A DNA stretch of 64,000 bases from Pseudomonas sp. Root71. GTDB lineage: Bacteria; Pseudomonadota; Gammaproteobacteria; Pseudomonadales; Pseudomonadaceae. Each line of letters starts with the position of its first letter. The first letter of the stretch is position 1. The DNA lies in NCBI RefSeq assembly GCF_001429045.1, contig NZ_LMHY01000022.1, positions 204,724 to 268,723 on the forward strand, in the 5' to 3' direction. Positions 26,953-36,100 of the stretch are shown here, piece by piece. A program made the position numbers and the translations under genes. A model generated the notes under the pieces. That model was not told the DNA's origin. It did no database searches and saw nothing but the letters and a program-made list of their open reading frames with translations.

Positions 26953-28005
26953 TCAGGCCACTGGAACGATTGGCAGGTCGAGGATCTGGCCACCGCTGAA
27001 CCGCGCGGACGAACCGGCAATGGATTCGTGCGGCACGCCCTTGGCCACGTCACTGACGCCGTCCAGTCGCGCCAGTTGCTCGGTGCTCAACTGCACATTC
27101 AGCGCGCCCAACGTCGCATCCAACTGTTCACGGGTCCGGGAGCCGAGGATCGGAATCAGCGCCGTGGTCGAGCGCCGGGACTTTTCCCGCAACCAGGCGA
27201 TGGCCACGTGGGTCGGGCTGGCGCCCAGTTCTGCGGCGACATCGATCAAGGTGTCGAGCAGGGCGGTTTCCCGGGCGCTTTTTTCGGCGTGAATCAGCAC
27301 GCCGAGCTTGTTCGCGCGATTGTCGCCCTCACTGTTGCGATATTTGCCAGTCAGGAAGCCGCCACCCAGCGGCGACCACAGGGTCGCGGCCAGACCCAGT
27401 GCTTCGGCCATCGGCAGTTGTTCACGCTCGGCGCTGCGTTCGGCGAGGCTGTACTCGACCTGGATCGCAGCAATCGGCGCAAAGCCACGCACCTCGGCCA
27501 GCAGGTCGGCGCGGGCGATGCGCCACGCGGGGAAGTTCGACAGCCCGGCATAATGAATCTTGCCGGCACTGACCAGATCGTCGAAGCCGCGCAGGATCTC
27601 TTCCATGGGCGTGACGCCGTCACTCATGTGCGCCCAGAACAGGTCGATATGCTCGGTCTTCAGCCGTTTGAGGCTTTCTTCGACGGCACGCACCATATTC
27701 TTGCGGCTGTTGCCAGTGTGGGAAATGCCGGCCGCCGGCGTAGTCCCCAGGGTGTATTTGGTGGCGATGACCAGGCGATCCCGTTCTGCGGCGATGAATT
27801 CGCTGAGCATGGCTTCGGACTGCCCGCCCTGATAGCCATTGGCGGTATCGATGAAGTTGCCGCCGGCTTCCAGGTAGCCATCAAAGATCCGTATGGCTTC
27901 GTCACGCTCGGCGCCATGCCCCCAACCGGTACCGAAGTTACCGGCGCCCAGCGCCAGTTCGGAAACACGCAAGCCGGTTTTACGACCGAAAACTTTGTAA
28001 TGCAT
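26953..28005 (-). CDS. Aldo/keto reductase
   Basis: 350-residue NAD(P)H-dependent aldo/keto reductase starting MHYKVFGRKTGLRVSELALG. The catalytic tetrad is Asp/Tyr in FIDTANGYQGG, Lys in VIATKYTLG and His in LFWAHMSDG; cofactor-binding ALIPILGSRTREQL is near the C-terminus. CTGGAG precedes the ATG, so the 9-residue upstream extension to 28032 is rejected. It is the second such enzyme in the window and not closely alike to the one at position 1. Substrate unknown. Confidence 0.9.
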   Translation of the reverse strand: MHYKVFGRKTGLRVSELALGAGNFGTGWGHGAERDEAIRIFDGYLEAGGNFIDTANGYQGGQSEAMLSEFIAAERDRLVIATKYTLGTTPAAGISHTGNSRKNMVRAVEESLKRLKTEHIDLFWAHMSDGVTPMEEILRGFDDLVSAGKIHYAGLSNFPAWRIARADLLAEVRGFAPIAAIQVEYSLAERSAEREQLPMAEALGLAATLWSPLGGGFLTGKYRNSEGDNRANKLGVLIHAEKSARETALLDTLIDVAAELGASPTHVAIAWLREKSRRSTTALIPILGSRTREQLDATLGALNVQLSTEQLARLDGVSDVAKGVPHESIAGSSARFSGGQILDLPIVPVA

Positions 28006-28164
28006 GGGATGACTCCAGAGGGGTGACGACAAGGCTTAATAGATTACATGAAACATGTATTAAATATGATGCTAGTAATCTAATTGGTCAAGGCGCTTTT
28101 CCTCCCGGCATAAAATCGCCGATCACTGGTCGCGTTATCCGTGCGCAATGGCATACTGCCGCCC

Positions 28165-29283
28165 ATGACTATCGATTCCCCCTTAAGCGCCTGGCAGCAT
28201 GCCATCGAACAAAAGGGCTTCGTCCAGGACGAGGCCCAGGAACATGCCGTGTGGGCCCTGCAAAAATGCCACGAGGCCCTGCACGAAGGCCGCGCGCCCA
28301 TTTCCGGCGTGTACCTGTGGGGGCCGGTGGGGCGGGGCAAGACCTGGTTGATGGACCAGTTCTACCAAAGCCTGCGGGTACCGGCGCGGCGCCAGCACTT
28401 TCACCACTTCATGGGCTGGGTGCACCAGCGCTCGTTTCAACTGACCGGCACCGCCGACCCGCTCAAGGCACTGGCCCGTGAGCTGGCCGAAGAAGTGCGG
28501 GTGCTGTGTTTCGACGAACTGTTCGTCAACGACATCGGCGATGCGATCATTCTCGGGCGCCTGTTCCAGGTGATGTTCGAACAGGGCGTGGTAGTGGTCT
28601 GCACGTCCAATCTGCCGCCGGACCAGTTGTACGCCGACGGCTTCAATCGCGACCGTTTCATGCCCGCCATCGCGGCGATCAAGCAGCACATGCAGGTGAT
28701 TGCGGTGGATGGTGGGGAAGACCATCGCCTGCATCCGGGGGCCGGTTCGCAACGCTACTGGGTGGCCGAGCCCGGCAGGCCTGGCGCGCTGGTTGAAGTG
28801 TTCCAGGTGTTGAGCGTCGGCCAGTCAGTATCGAGCGAATCGATCCAGGTCGGTTACCGCACCCTTGAGGTGGTCAAGGCCAGCCCGAGCGTGCTCTGGA
28901 CCCGTTACGCCGCGCTGTGCGAGCAACCCTTCGCCGCCATGGATTTCATCGCCCTGTGCGATACCTACGGCGCTATTCTGTTGAGTGACGTGCCCAACCT
29001 CAGCGCACAGAAACGCGCCGGGCGCATTGCCCGGGGCACCGAGGACGGTGTCGAGCGGGTGGACGCGGGGGATCGCGAGTTGCCGCAGTTGTCGGTGCAT
29101 GACGACGGTGTGCGACGGTTCATTGCCCTGGTGGACGAATGCTACGACCGCAAGGTGCCGCTGTACCTTGAAGCGCAAGTGCCCATGGCGTCGCTTTACA
29201 CCGAGGGTTATCTGGAATTCCCGTTCCGCCGCACCCTCAGTCGATTGCAGGAAATGCAACTGCAGCGGTTTGCCGAAGTTTGA
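28165..29283 (+). CDS. zapE: AFG1-family ATPase, ZapE-like
   Basis: 372-residue P-loop ATPase of the ZapE/AFG1 family, which in E. coli acts at the Z-ring in stressed cells. Walker A is WGPVGRGKTW, Walker B is VLCFDELFVND, and the sensor region is VVCTSNLPPDQLY; FNRDRFMPAI is a family hallmark. The start MTIDSPLSAW is chosen over an in-frame ATG 8 codons earlier. It is divergent from the aldo/keto reductase and followed 26 bp later by a DinB-like gene. Pseudomonas can carry two such paralogues; whether this is the cell-division one cannot be told. Confidence 0.87.
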   Translation: MTIDSPLSAWQHAIEQKGFVQDEAQEHAVWALQKCHEALHEGRAPISGVYLWGPVGRGKTWLMDQFYQSLRVPARRQHFHHFMGWVHQRSFQLTGTADPLKALARELAEEVRVLCFDELFVNDIGDAIILGRLFQVMFEQGVVVVCTSNLPPDQLYADGFNRDRFMPAIAAIKQHMQVIAVDGGEDHRLHPGAGSQRYWVAEPGRPGALVEVFQVLSVGQSVSSESIQVGYRTLEVVKASPSVLWTRYAALCEQPFAAMDFIALCDTYGAILLSDVPNLSAQKRAGRIARGTEDGVERVDAGDRELPQLSVHDDGVRRFIALVDECYDRKVPLYLEAQVPMASLYTEGYLEFPFRRTLSRLQEMQLQRFAEV

Positions 29284-29309
29284 TCGGGATTTGATCGGGA
29301 GCAGCGAAG

Positions 29310-29891
29310 ATGAATCAGCCCCTGGCGCACCATTTGCTGACCATGGCCTATCAGAACGCCTGGGCCAATCACCGGCTGGCCAAGGCCTGGCGTCAGTTGA
29401 GCCCGCAGGAACTGAGCGCACCCCGGGTCAGCTTCTTCCCGACGATCCGCGCCACCCTCAACCACATCCTCACCTGTGACTGGTTTTACGTGGACGCCCT
29501 GGAGCGCGAACTGCGCGGCGACGATCCGCATCCCGATTGCCGGGTGTTTTTCAAGGAAGACGAGCCCTGCCTCATGGCAACGGACCTGGTTGGCGAACAG
29601 GCCCACGTCGACCGCCGGCTGATCGCCTATTGCGAGCAGATGCGTGACGCCGACCTCGGCAAAATCGTGACCATCGCCCGTGACACCCCGCAACACGACA
29701 GTCGCTTGCGCCTGCTGTCCCACTTGTTTGAACACCAGATCCATCACCGCGGCCAGGTTCACGCCATGCTCAGCGGCACCTCGGTCCAGCCACCGCAACT
29801 CGACGAGTTTTTCTGCGCCGGTGAGTCGCACTTGCGGGCCGAGGATTTCGCCGAGTTGGGGTGGACGGAGGCGTTGATCTGGGGCGCTTGA
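29310..29891 (+). CDS. DinB/YfiT-like metalloprotein
   Basis: 193-residue four-helix-bundle protein of the DinB/DUF664 superfamily. The three-His metal site is visible: one His in TLNHILTCDWFY and two in LFEHQIHHRGQVHAML. Family members include thiol-S-transferases (bacillithiol, mycothiol or glutathione dependent) and damage-induced proteins. ATG 29310 has a GGGAGC site upstream. It is probably co-transcribed with zapE (26 bp gap). No substrate can be named. Confidence 0.87.
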   Translation: MNQPLAHHLLTMAYQNAWANHRLAKAWRQLSPQELSAPRVSFFPTIRATLNHILTCDWFYVDALERELRGDDPHPDCRVFFKEDEPCLMATDLVGEQAHVDRRLIAYCEQMRDADLGKIVTIARDTPQHDSRLRLLSHLFEHQIHHRGQVHAMLSGTSVQPPQLDEFFCAGESHLRAEDFAELGWTEALIWGA

Positions 29892-30007
29892 ACGCCAAAG
29901 ATTTTCTCGGTTGCGATTGTCGGTACCACGGTGCTCGCGCTATGGTCTGCCGGCACTTCAGCGTGACTGCATGCTGGGGGCTACTTCATGTGTGATCGAG
30001 GATGGAA

Positions 30008-30499
30008 ATGGACTCCGCAGAAATTCTTGTGCTTCAGGCCAGTTACACCAATCCGGTGCATGCCGAGGCTATTTGTCTGGTGTTGAACCACTACGCCGAG
30101 GACCCGATGGGGGGCGGCGAGCCATTACCGGCCAATGTACTGGAGCAACTTCCGGCAGAGCTTGCCCGGCGTCCCCACGCTTTCAGTGTGCTGGCCTTTG
30201 TCGGTGGCGAGCCGGCCGGGCTGGTCAATTGCTTCGAGGGGTTCTCGACCTTCGCCTGCCGGCCGTTGGTCAATGTGCACGATGTGGCGGTGGTGAAAAA
30301 ATTTCGCAGCCTGGGCTTGAGCCAGAAAATGCTGCAAAAGGTCGAGGATATTGCCCGTCAGCGCGGCTGCTGCAAGCTCACCCTGGAGGTGCTGGAAGGC
30401 AACGCGGTGGCCCAGGGGGCCTATGAAAAAGCCGGTTTCGCTCCCGGCATGTTCGACCCTGCTCATGGGCGGATGCTGTTCTGGACCAAGAGTCTCTGA
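30008..30499 (+). CDS. GNAT-family N-acetyltransferase
   Basis: 163-residue GNAT acetyltransferase. The acetyl-CoA pyrophosphate-binding motif is RSLGLSQKMLQ, preceded by the beta-strand VHDVAVVKKF, and the C-terminal YEKAGFAPG motif is typical. GAGG lies at 29998-30001, directly against ATG 30002, so the ATG at 30008 (MDSAEILVLQ) is the better-spaced start. The acceptor substrate is unknown. It is followed by a strong hairpin. Confidence 0.87.
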   Translation: MDSAEILVLQASYTNPVHAEAICLVLNHYAEDPMGGGEPLPANVLEQLPAELARRPHAFSVLAFVGGEPAGLVNCFEGFSTFACRPLVNVHDVAVVKKFRSLGLSQKMLQKVEDIARQRGCCKLTLEVLEGNAVAQGAYEKAGFAPGMFDPAHGRMLFWTKSL

Positions 30500-30510
30500 T
30501 TCGACAGGCC

Positions 30511-30537
30511 AAAAAAAGGGCGTCCATCAGGACGCCC
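30511..30537. terminator. Terminator between acetyltransferase and small exported protein
   Basis: Perfect stem GGGCGTCC / GGACGCCC with an ATCA loop, with seven A residues on the left that become the T run on the reverse strand. It ends the reverse-strand gene at 30560 and can also stop the acetyltransferase message. Confidence 0.85.
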
Positions 30538-30559
30538 GACAGTCTTGTGCGACCCAGGA

Positions 30560-30769
30560 TCATTTTGGTCTGTAGGTTTCAGTCATTTGTGCGGTTTGAT
30601 CGTCCGGAACCCGCAGTTCGGTGCTTTGGATAGGGTGGCCGAGGGCTTCTTGCTGGGCCAGTCGCAGGCTTTCGTAGTAATAGCGCATGCGTTCGGCTCC
30701 ACCTTCGGCAAAAGCGCTGGTTGAGCCCAAGGCCATCAGGCCGGCGAGAATCATTGCGGTGCGTTTCAT
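30560..30769 (-). CDS. Small exported protein, PtrA-N-terminal-domain-like
   Basis: 69-residue exported protein. The signal peptide is MKRTAMILAGLMALGSTSAFA, leaving a 48-residue mature chain starting EGGAERMRYYYESLRLAQQEAL. The AEGG-xER start resembles the many small Pseudomonas periplasmic proteins described as having a PtrA N-terminal domain, a copper-inducible repressor-related family; this link is from memory and tentative. GGGAGGC precedes the ATG at 30769. Two hairpin terminators flank the gene. Confidence 0.75.
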   Translation of the reverse strand: MKRTAMILAGLMALGSTSAFAEGGAERMRYYYESLRLAQQEALGHPIQSTELRVPDDQTAQMTETYRPK

Positions 30770-30882
30770 GGTTTGCCTCCCACTACAGATGTCGGATGCC
30801 TTTCGTCCATGAATCAATGAAGCAGTGTCGAAATGGCATTATCCGCCGATTCGGTTAAATGGGAATCAACTTTGCCAGCATG

Positions 30883-30906
30883 AAAAAAGGGGCCGGAAGC
30901 GGCCCC
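30883..30906 (-). terminator. Terminator of cptA
   Basis: Stem GGGGCC / GGCCCC with a short GGAAGC loop, preceded on the plus strand by six A residues that form the T run for the reverse-strand gene ending at 30915. Confidence 0.8.
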
Positions 30907-30914
30907 TGAAAGGA

Positions 30915-32651
30915 TTACTGCTGGACGACAGTCGGTGGCGTTCTCGGCTTCATCAGGCTGAAGTCGATCAACGCCCGTTGCTCACGCTCATACGGGTTGC
31001 CGATCATCAATGGCCGGGCCTTGAAGCTGTCGCTGACCAGGCTCTTGCTGCGATCGAGTTCGTCGAAGCTCAGGCCTGCCAGGTCCGCCCAGGTGTGAAT
31101 CAGGTGCGAGCTGCTGTAAGGCCGCGAGAGATCACCGGCGAGGTTCCAGTCATGGGCTGCGCGCCATTTCGGCGAAGCCCAGGCCATGAACGGAATGGTG
31201 TACATCGGTGCAGTCGGCTTGTTCTCGTTGCGCCCCAGGGTGGCGTGGCCCACGGAATCGAACACGTCTTCGCCATGGTCGGACAGGTACAGCAGGAAAC
31301 CGTTGGGATCGGTCCGGGCGTAGTCCTTGATCAGGCTGGACACCACGAAATCGTTGTACAGCACGGCGTTGTCGTAGCTGTTGTACGTCGGCAACTGGTC
31401 ATCGCGAATACCGGCAGGTACGCCTTCGCGGTCCTGGAATTTGTCGAAGGTCGACGGGTAGCGGTACTGGTAGCTCATGTGCGTGCCGAGCAAGTGCACG
31501 ACGATGAGTTTGCGCGGTGCCCCGTCGGCCAGGGCCTTGTTGAACGGCTCGATCACGTCGCCATCGTACTGGGCAGCGTTCTGGTTGCGGTTGTTGTTCA
31601 GGTACACCTGCTCGTCGGCCTGTTCAGAGAAGGTCGTGAGCATGGTGTTGCGCTTGGTCATGGTCTGTTGGTTGGTGATCCAGAACGTCTTGTAACCCGC
31701 CTGTTTCATCATGCTGACCAGCGATGGCGTCGACAGGTACAGGTCGGGGTTTTCTTCGTCGGCGAAGGTCAGGACCTGCTGCAGCGCCTCAATGGTATAG
31801 GGGCGCGGGGTGATGACGTTGTCGAAAACGTCCAGTTGATCCTTGAGCTTGTCCAGTTCCGGCGTGGTTGGCCGGGGATAGCCGTACAGGCTCATGCGCT
31901 GGCGGTTGGTGGACTCGCCGATCACCAGTACCAGGGTAGCAGGCGTGTTGGCCATGGCGTCCTTGAGGTTGTGCAGCGGTGGAATCTTGCTGGCGCTTTC
32001 CAGCATGTCCTGCATTCCGGCCAGGGTGTCGAGGTATCGGTGATAGGCCACGGCCATCTGCCATGGCACCGCGGGTTCGATGCGGGTTTCGAACTTCTCG
32101 AAACCGGCGGCGAAACTGCCGGTGCGCTGGGTCTGCTTGATCAGCGGATAGGCGACCACGGCGAACAGGAGGGCTGTTGCCGCGACCAGCGCCTTGCCAC
32201 GGGACAGGTACACCGGGCGCAGGCGTGTCCACAGGAACCAGGAAAAAGCGCTGTGGGCCAGGAACGCCGGGACCATCCACCAGGCAAAGTACTGGGTCAT
32301 GTACTCGCCGGCTTCAGCCACGTTCGACTCGAACATGATGAAGATGACGCTCTGGGAAAATTCCTGCTGATAGATGAAGAAATAGCCCAGGCTCGCCATG
32401 GAGCAGGCCCACAGCACGACGCCGATCACGGCAGCCATGACACGGGTGTGCCGGGGGAACAGCAACATCGGCGCCAGCCAGATGGCGCTCATGACGAAGG
32501 CCTGGCGGAACCCGCTAAAGCCGGAGGTGCCAGTCAGCTGGATCAATAGTTGGGTAATGCCGGAAAAGTACCAGAAGAATACAAACAGCCAGACGAATCC
32601 GGCCCAATCGAAACCTGCCGCAGTGGTTTTACTGCGTTTAAACCAAGACAT
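30915..32651 (-). CDS. cptA: Lipopolysaccharide phosphoethanolamine transferase CptA
   Basis: 578-residue inner-membrane enzyme that transfers phosphoethanolamine to the LPS core. The first 170 residues carry about five transmembrane helices; a periplasmic alkaline-phosphatase-fold domain follows. The catalytic Thr248 lies in VIGESTNRQRMSLYGY, and metal/phosphate motifs include LLGTHMSYQYRYP and LSDHGEDVFDS. The phosphotransferase subtype matches CptA rather than EptA in N-terminal pattern (WAGFVWLFVFFWYFS). Modified core LPS alters surface charge and peptide resistance. The gene stands alone with its own terminator. Confidence 0.9.
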   Translation of the reverse strand: MSWFKRSKTTAAGFDWAGFVWLFVFFWYFSGITQLLIQLTGTSGFSGFRQAFVMSAIWLAPMLLFPRHTRVMAAVIGVVLWACSMASLGYFFIYQQEFSQSVIFIMFESNVAEAGEYMTQYFAWWMVPAFLAHSAFSWFLWTRLRPVYLSRGKALVAATALLFAVVAYPLIKQTQRTGSFAAGFEKFETRIEPAVPWQMAVAYHRYLDTLAGMQDMLESASKIPPLHNLKDAMANTPATLVLVIGESTNRQRMSLYGYPRPTTPELDKLKDQLDVFDNVITPRPYTIEALQQVLTFADEENPDLYLSTPSLVSMMKQAGYKTFWITNQQTMTKRNTMLTTFSEQADEQVYLNNNRNQNAAQYDGDVIEPFNKALADGAPRKLIVVHLLGTHMSYQYRYPSTFDKFQDREGVPAGIRDDQLPTYNSYDNAVLYNDFVVSSLIKDYARTDPNGFLLYLSDHGEDVFDSVGHATLGRNENKPTAPMYTIPFMAWASPKWRAAHDWNLAGDLSRPYSSSHLIHTWADLAGLSFDELDRSKSLVSDSFKARPLMIGNPYEREQRALIDFSLMKPRTPPTVVQQ

Positions 32652-32867
32652 TCAGCGCTCCAGCCGAGAATTCACTACCACCGCCGGGACTTGGATATCG
32701 CGGACGACGAACGATGGCCGCGCGGAATCGGGCGACCTAAACCAGTAATTATCGTGGGGCAATTGTGAAAATTTCGTGAGATGCCAAAGGCGGCAGGGCG
32801 TGAGCCGGTGCGGAAACAGTGCAGACTGCTCCCGCTTCAAAGGAGGGAATCAGGTGAGCGGGGTGCG

Positions 32868-33032
32868 CTACACCGCAGCCAGGGGCTGCACTTGACTGGC
32901 TTGCAGCAATAGCCGCAATTGCGCCAGCTCCTGTTTCAACTGATCGCGTTCGTCCTTCAACTGACGCAATTCATCGCGACGGATAGTGACGTAAAGGGTT
33001 TGTGCTGGCAGTGCGGTATGTACTGTGCCCAT
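32868..33032 (-). CDS. Small coiled-coil protein, 54 residues
   Basis: A 54-residue reverse-strand gene starting MGTVHTALPAQTLYVTIRRD, then a charged heptad-like stretch (ELRQLKDERDQLKQELAQLR) of about 25 residues that would form a coiled coil, and a short hydrophobic tail ending PLAAV. AGGTGAG stands 5 bp before the ATG. It lies in an otherwise empty 650 bp between cptA and gnd. Coding is supported by the ribosome site and the clear heptad pattern; no function can be given. Confidence 0.65.
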   Translation of the reverse strand: MGTVHTALPAQTLYVTIRRDELRQLKDERDQLKQELAQLRLLLQASQVQPLAAV

Positions 33033-33304
33033 TGCTCACCTCGCAAATGGCGTGTCTCAACTGTAGGTACGCCTCGAAATCCGGGGCTGATCTACTATCG
33101 GCGCCAATTTTGATTTCTTTTGCCCCCAAAGGGAACTTTTTTATTTTTCATGGTCGTTGTGTCTTCGGTTTGATTCCCGACGTTAACCATCAGGATCGGG
33201 CACAATGCCCGGAAACTTCACGCCAACGCTCTGGACTAACCTCATGAGTCGCGTTGGGCTATAACCTTTGACACACTTTAATTTGTAGTAGGGAGCATCA
33301 GCAC

Positions 33305-34285
33305 ATGCAACTCGGGATTATTGGACTGGGCCGCATGGGCGGCAATATTGCGCGGCGCCTGATGCTCAACGGGCACACCACCGTTGTTTACGATCGCAAT
33401 ACCGCCTTTGTCGAAGCCCTGGCCACAGAGGGCTCCACCGGCGTCAGCGATCTGCCGGCGCTGGTCGCCGGCCTGGCCAGGCCGCGTGCGGTCTGGGTCA
33501 TGCTGCCGGCCGGCGCGCCGACCGAAGAAACCATCGACACCCTGAGCACCTTGCTCGAAGCCGGCGACACCATCATCGACGGTGGCAACACTTTCTATAA
33601 GGACGATATCCGCCGGGCGAAGACCCTCTCGGAAAAAGGCCTGCACTACATCGACGTCGGAACGTCCGGCGGCGTCTGGGGCCTGGAGCGCGGTTACTGC
33701 ATGATGATCGGCGGTGATGCCGAGACCGTTAAGCGCCTCGACCCGCTGTTCGCAACCCTGGCCCCGGGCATGGGCGACATCCCGCGCACCAAGGACCGCA
33801 AGTCCGACGACGATCGTGCCGAACGCGGTTACATTCACGCAGGTCCGGCCGGTTCCGGGCATTTCGTGAAGATGATCCACAACGGCATTGAATACGGGAT
33901 GATGCAGGCGTTTGCAGAAGGCTTCGATATCCTCAAGACCAAAAACAGCGAGAACCTGCCGCAAGACCAGCGTTTCGACCTGAACGTCGCCGACATCGCT
34001 GAAGTGTGGCGCCGTGGCAGCGTGGTGTCCTCGTGGTTGCTGGACCTGACAGCCGACGCCCTGGCCAGCGATCCGAAACTTGACGGTTTCTCCGGGTCCG
34101 TGGCCGACAGCGGTGAAGGTCAATGGACCATCGAAGCTGCCATGGAGCAAGCGGTGCCGGTGCCGGTGCTGTCGAACTCGCTGTTCTCCCGCTACCGTTC
34201 CCGTGGGCAAGGTACCTTTGGCGACAAGGTTCTCTCGGCCCAGCGCTTCGGCTTCGGCGGCCACGTGGAGACCTCGAAAAAATGA
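33305..34285 (+). CDS. gnd: 6-phosphogluconate dehydrogenase, decarboxylating, short (NAD) type
   Basis: 326-residue enzyme that converts 6-phosphogluconate to ribulose-5-phosphate and CO2. The N-terminal Rossmann motif is [15 protein letters not shown], the substrate motif [15 protein letters not shown], and the catalytic Lys/Asn are in [15 protein letters not shown]. At about 326 residues it is the short, YqeC/GndA-like type, usually NAD-preferring, as opposed to the 470-residue NADP enzyme. It overlaps zwf by the 4-bp ATGA at 34282-34285, so the two are translationally coupled. Confidence 0.93.
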   Translation: MQLGIIGLGRMGGNIARRLMLNGHTTVVYDRNTAFVEALATEGSTGVSDLPALVAGLARPRAVWVMLPAGAPTEETIDTLSTLLEAGDTIIDGGNTFYKDDIRRAKTLSEKGLHYIDVGTSGGVWGLERGYCMMIGGDAETVKRLDPLFATLAPGMGDIPRTKDRKSDDDRAERGYIHAGPAGSGHFVKMIHNGIEYGMMQAFAEGFDILKTKNSENLPQDQRFDLNVADIAEVWRRGSVVSSWLLDLTADALASDPKLDGFSGSVADSGEGQWTIEAAMEQAVPVPVLSNSLFSRYRSRGQGTFGDKVLSAQRFGFGGHVETSKK

Positions 34286-35796
34286 CCCACGCGATCCGCA
34301 GAAAATCCAAGGCTGAACCCGCGCCGCCGACCACGCTGTTTCTGTTTGGCGCCCACGGTGACCTGGTCAAGCGTCTGTTGGTACCGGCGTTGTATAACCT
34401 CAAGCGCAACGGGTTACTCGGGGATGGACTGCGGATCATCGGCGTTGACCACAACGCCATCAGCGATGAAGGCTTTGCGCAAAAGCTCGAAGAATTCATT
34501 CGAAACGAGATGGCTGGCAAGGGTGACCACACCCTTGATCCAGCGGTCTGGTCCAGACTCGCCAAAGGCATCAGCTACGTCCAGGGCGATTTCCTGGACG
34601 ACAGCACTTATCAAGCACTGGCGGCGAAAATCGCCGACAGTGGTACCGGTAATGCGGTGTTCTATCTGGCCACCGCACCGCGTTTCTTCAGTGAAGTGGC
34701 GCGTCGCCTCGGTTCGGCCGGCTTGCTGGAAGAAACCCCCGAGGCCTTCAGAAGGGTGGTGATCGAAAAACCCTTCGGCTCCGACCTGCATACGGCCGAA
34801 GCCTTGAACGCTTGCCTGCTCAAGGTGATGACGGAAAAGCAGATCTATCGCATTGACCATTACCTGGGCAAGGAGACCGTGCAGAACATCCTGGTCAGCC
34901 GGTTCTCCAATAGCCTGTTCGAAGCGTTCTGGAACAATCACTACATCGACCACGTGCAGATCACCGCCGCGGAAACCGTCGGCGTGGAAACCCGTGGCAG
35001 TTTCTACGAGCACACCGGCGCACTGCGGGACATGGTGCCCAATCACCTGTTCCAGTTGCTGGCGATGGTGGCGATGGAACCGCCCGCGGCGTTTGGTGCC
35101 GATGCGGTGCGCGGCGAGAAAGCCAAGGTCGTTGGCGCGATCCGTCCCTGGACGGTGGAGGAGGCCCGCGCCAACTCGGTGCGCGGCCAATACGCCGCGG
35201 GTGAGATCGACGGCAATGCACTGCCGGGCTACCGCGAGGAAAACAACGTCGCCCCCGACAGCAATACCGAAACCTATGTGGCCCTCAAGGTCATGATCGA
35301 TAACTGGCGCTGGGTCGGCGTGCCGTTCTACCTGCGCACCGGCAAGCGCATGAGCGTGCGTGACACCGAGATCGTGATCTGTTTCAAGCCGGCGCCCTAT
35401 GCACAGTTCCGCGATACTGAGGTCGATGAGCTGCAGCCGACCTATCTGCGCATTCAGATCCAGCCGAACGAAGGCATGTGGTTCGACCTGCTGGCCAAGC
35501 GTCCCGGTCAGGCCCTGAAAATGGACAACATCGAGCTGGGGTTCGCCTACAAGGACTTCTTCGAGATGCAGCCGTCCACCGGCTACGAGACCCTGATCTA
35601 CGATTGCCTGACGGGCGACCAGACGCTGTTCCAGCGCGCCGACAACATCGAAAATGGTTGGCGCGCGGTGCAACCGTTCCTGGATGCCTGGCAGCAGGAT
35701 TCCACCGTGCAGCAATATGCCGCCGGGGAAAACGGCCCCAAGGCCGGCGAAGAATTGCTCACCCGTGACTGCCGCGTCTGGCACCGTCTCGGATGA
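34282..35796 (+). CDS. zwf: Glucose-6-phosphate 1-dehydrogenase
   Basis: 504-residue G6PDH that makes 6-phosphogluconolactone. The dinucleotide motif is [18 protein letters not shown], the active-site motif [13 protein letters not shown] with the catalytic His, and [10 protein letters not shown] is a further signature. The ATG lies inside the end of gnd. Pseudomonas species often carry more than one zwf; this copy is paired with gnd rather than with the edd/eda/pgl cluster, so it feeds the oxidative pentose-phosphate branch. Confidence 0.94.
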   Translation: MTHAIRRKSKAEPAPPTTLFLFGAHGDLVKRLLVPALYNLKRNGLLGDGLRIIGVDHNAISDEGFAQKLEEFIRNEMAGKGDHTLDPAVWSRLAKGISYVQGDFLDDSTYQALAAKIADSGTGNAVFYLATAPRFFSEVARRLGSAGLLEETPEAFRRVVIEKPFGSDLHTAEALNACLLKVMTEKQIYRIDHYLGKETVQNILVSRFSNSLFEAFWNNHYIDHVQITAAETVGVETRGSFYEHTGALRDMVPNHLFQLLAMVAMEPPAAFGADAVRGEKAKVVGAIRPWTVEEARANSVRGQYAAGEIDGNALPGYREENNVAPDSNTETYVALKVMIDNWRWVGVPFYLRTGKRMSVRDTEIVICFKPAPYAQFRDTEVDELQPTYLRIQIQPNEGMWFDLLAKRPGQALKMDNIELGFAYKDFFEMQPSTGYETLIYDCLTGDQTLFQRADNIENGWRAVQPFLDAWQQDSTVQQYAAGENGPKAGEELLTRDCRVWHRLG

Positions 35797-35851
35797 GCGA
35801 GCGTCAGTCTCATTGAGTCATGCAAAAAACTAATGAAATGGCTACCCCGCT

Positions 35852-35888
35852 GTCCCCTGTGTTCGCCCACTAAGCTTTCACAGGGGAC
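35852..35888 (+). terminator. Hairpin downstream of zwf
   Basis: Inverted repeat GTCCCCTGTG / CACAGGGGAC with a 17 bp loop. No T run follows, so it is either a weak terminator or a structure at the left edge of the accessory block. Confidence 0.45.
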
Positions 35889-36100
35889 CCCACCGGAGAC
35901 CGTTGCCATGAAAAAAACAACTAATCTATTTGGATCAGTACGCCTTCCACCTGCATGCGCCCGATGATGTTTAGTATTCTGCTCAAATACCTTAGCCCGT
36001 CGGCTACGTAGCACTCAGAAATAGATGTTCACCTGCGTCGCAAGTAATTTTTGTTAGCCTCATTGTTATCTCGTGCATGATTAACAGAGGCGCTGAATAG
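35889..36100. other. AT-richer intergenic region before the aminomutase cluster
   Basis: The zwf-to-KamA gap (about 300 bp with the hairpin) contains no convincing gene. A 19-codon ORF at 35908-35967 (MKKTTNLFGSVRLPPACAR) follows CCGGAG and may be a leader peptide or the remnant of a gene cut at the block's left edge. The promoter of the cluster should lie between it and 36085. Confidence 0.5.

Noticed and set aside
33033..33304. HexR-type operator upstream of gnd-zwf
   Set aside because: No convincing TTGT-N7/8-ACAA palindrome was found in this interval; regulation of this pair is left open.
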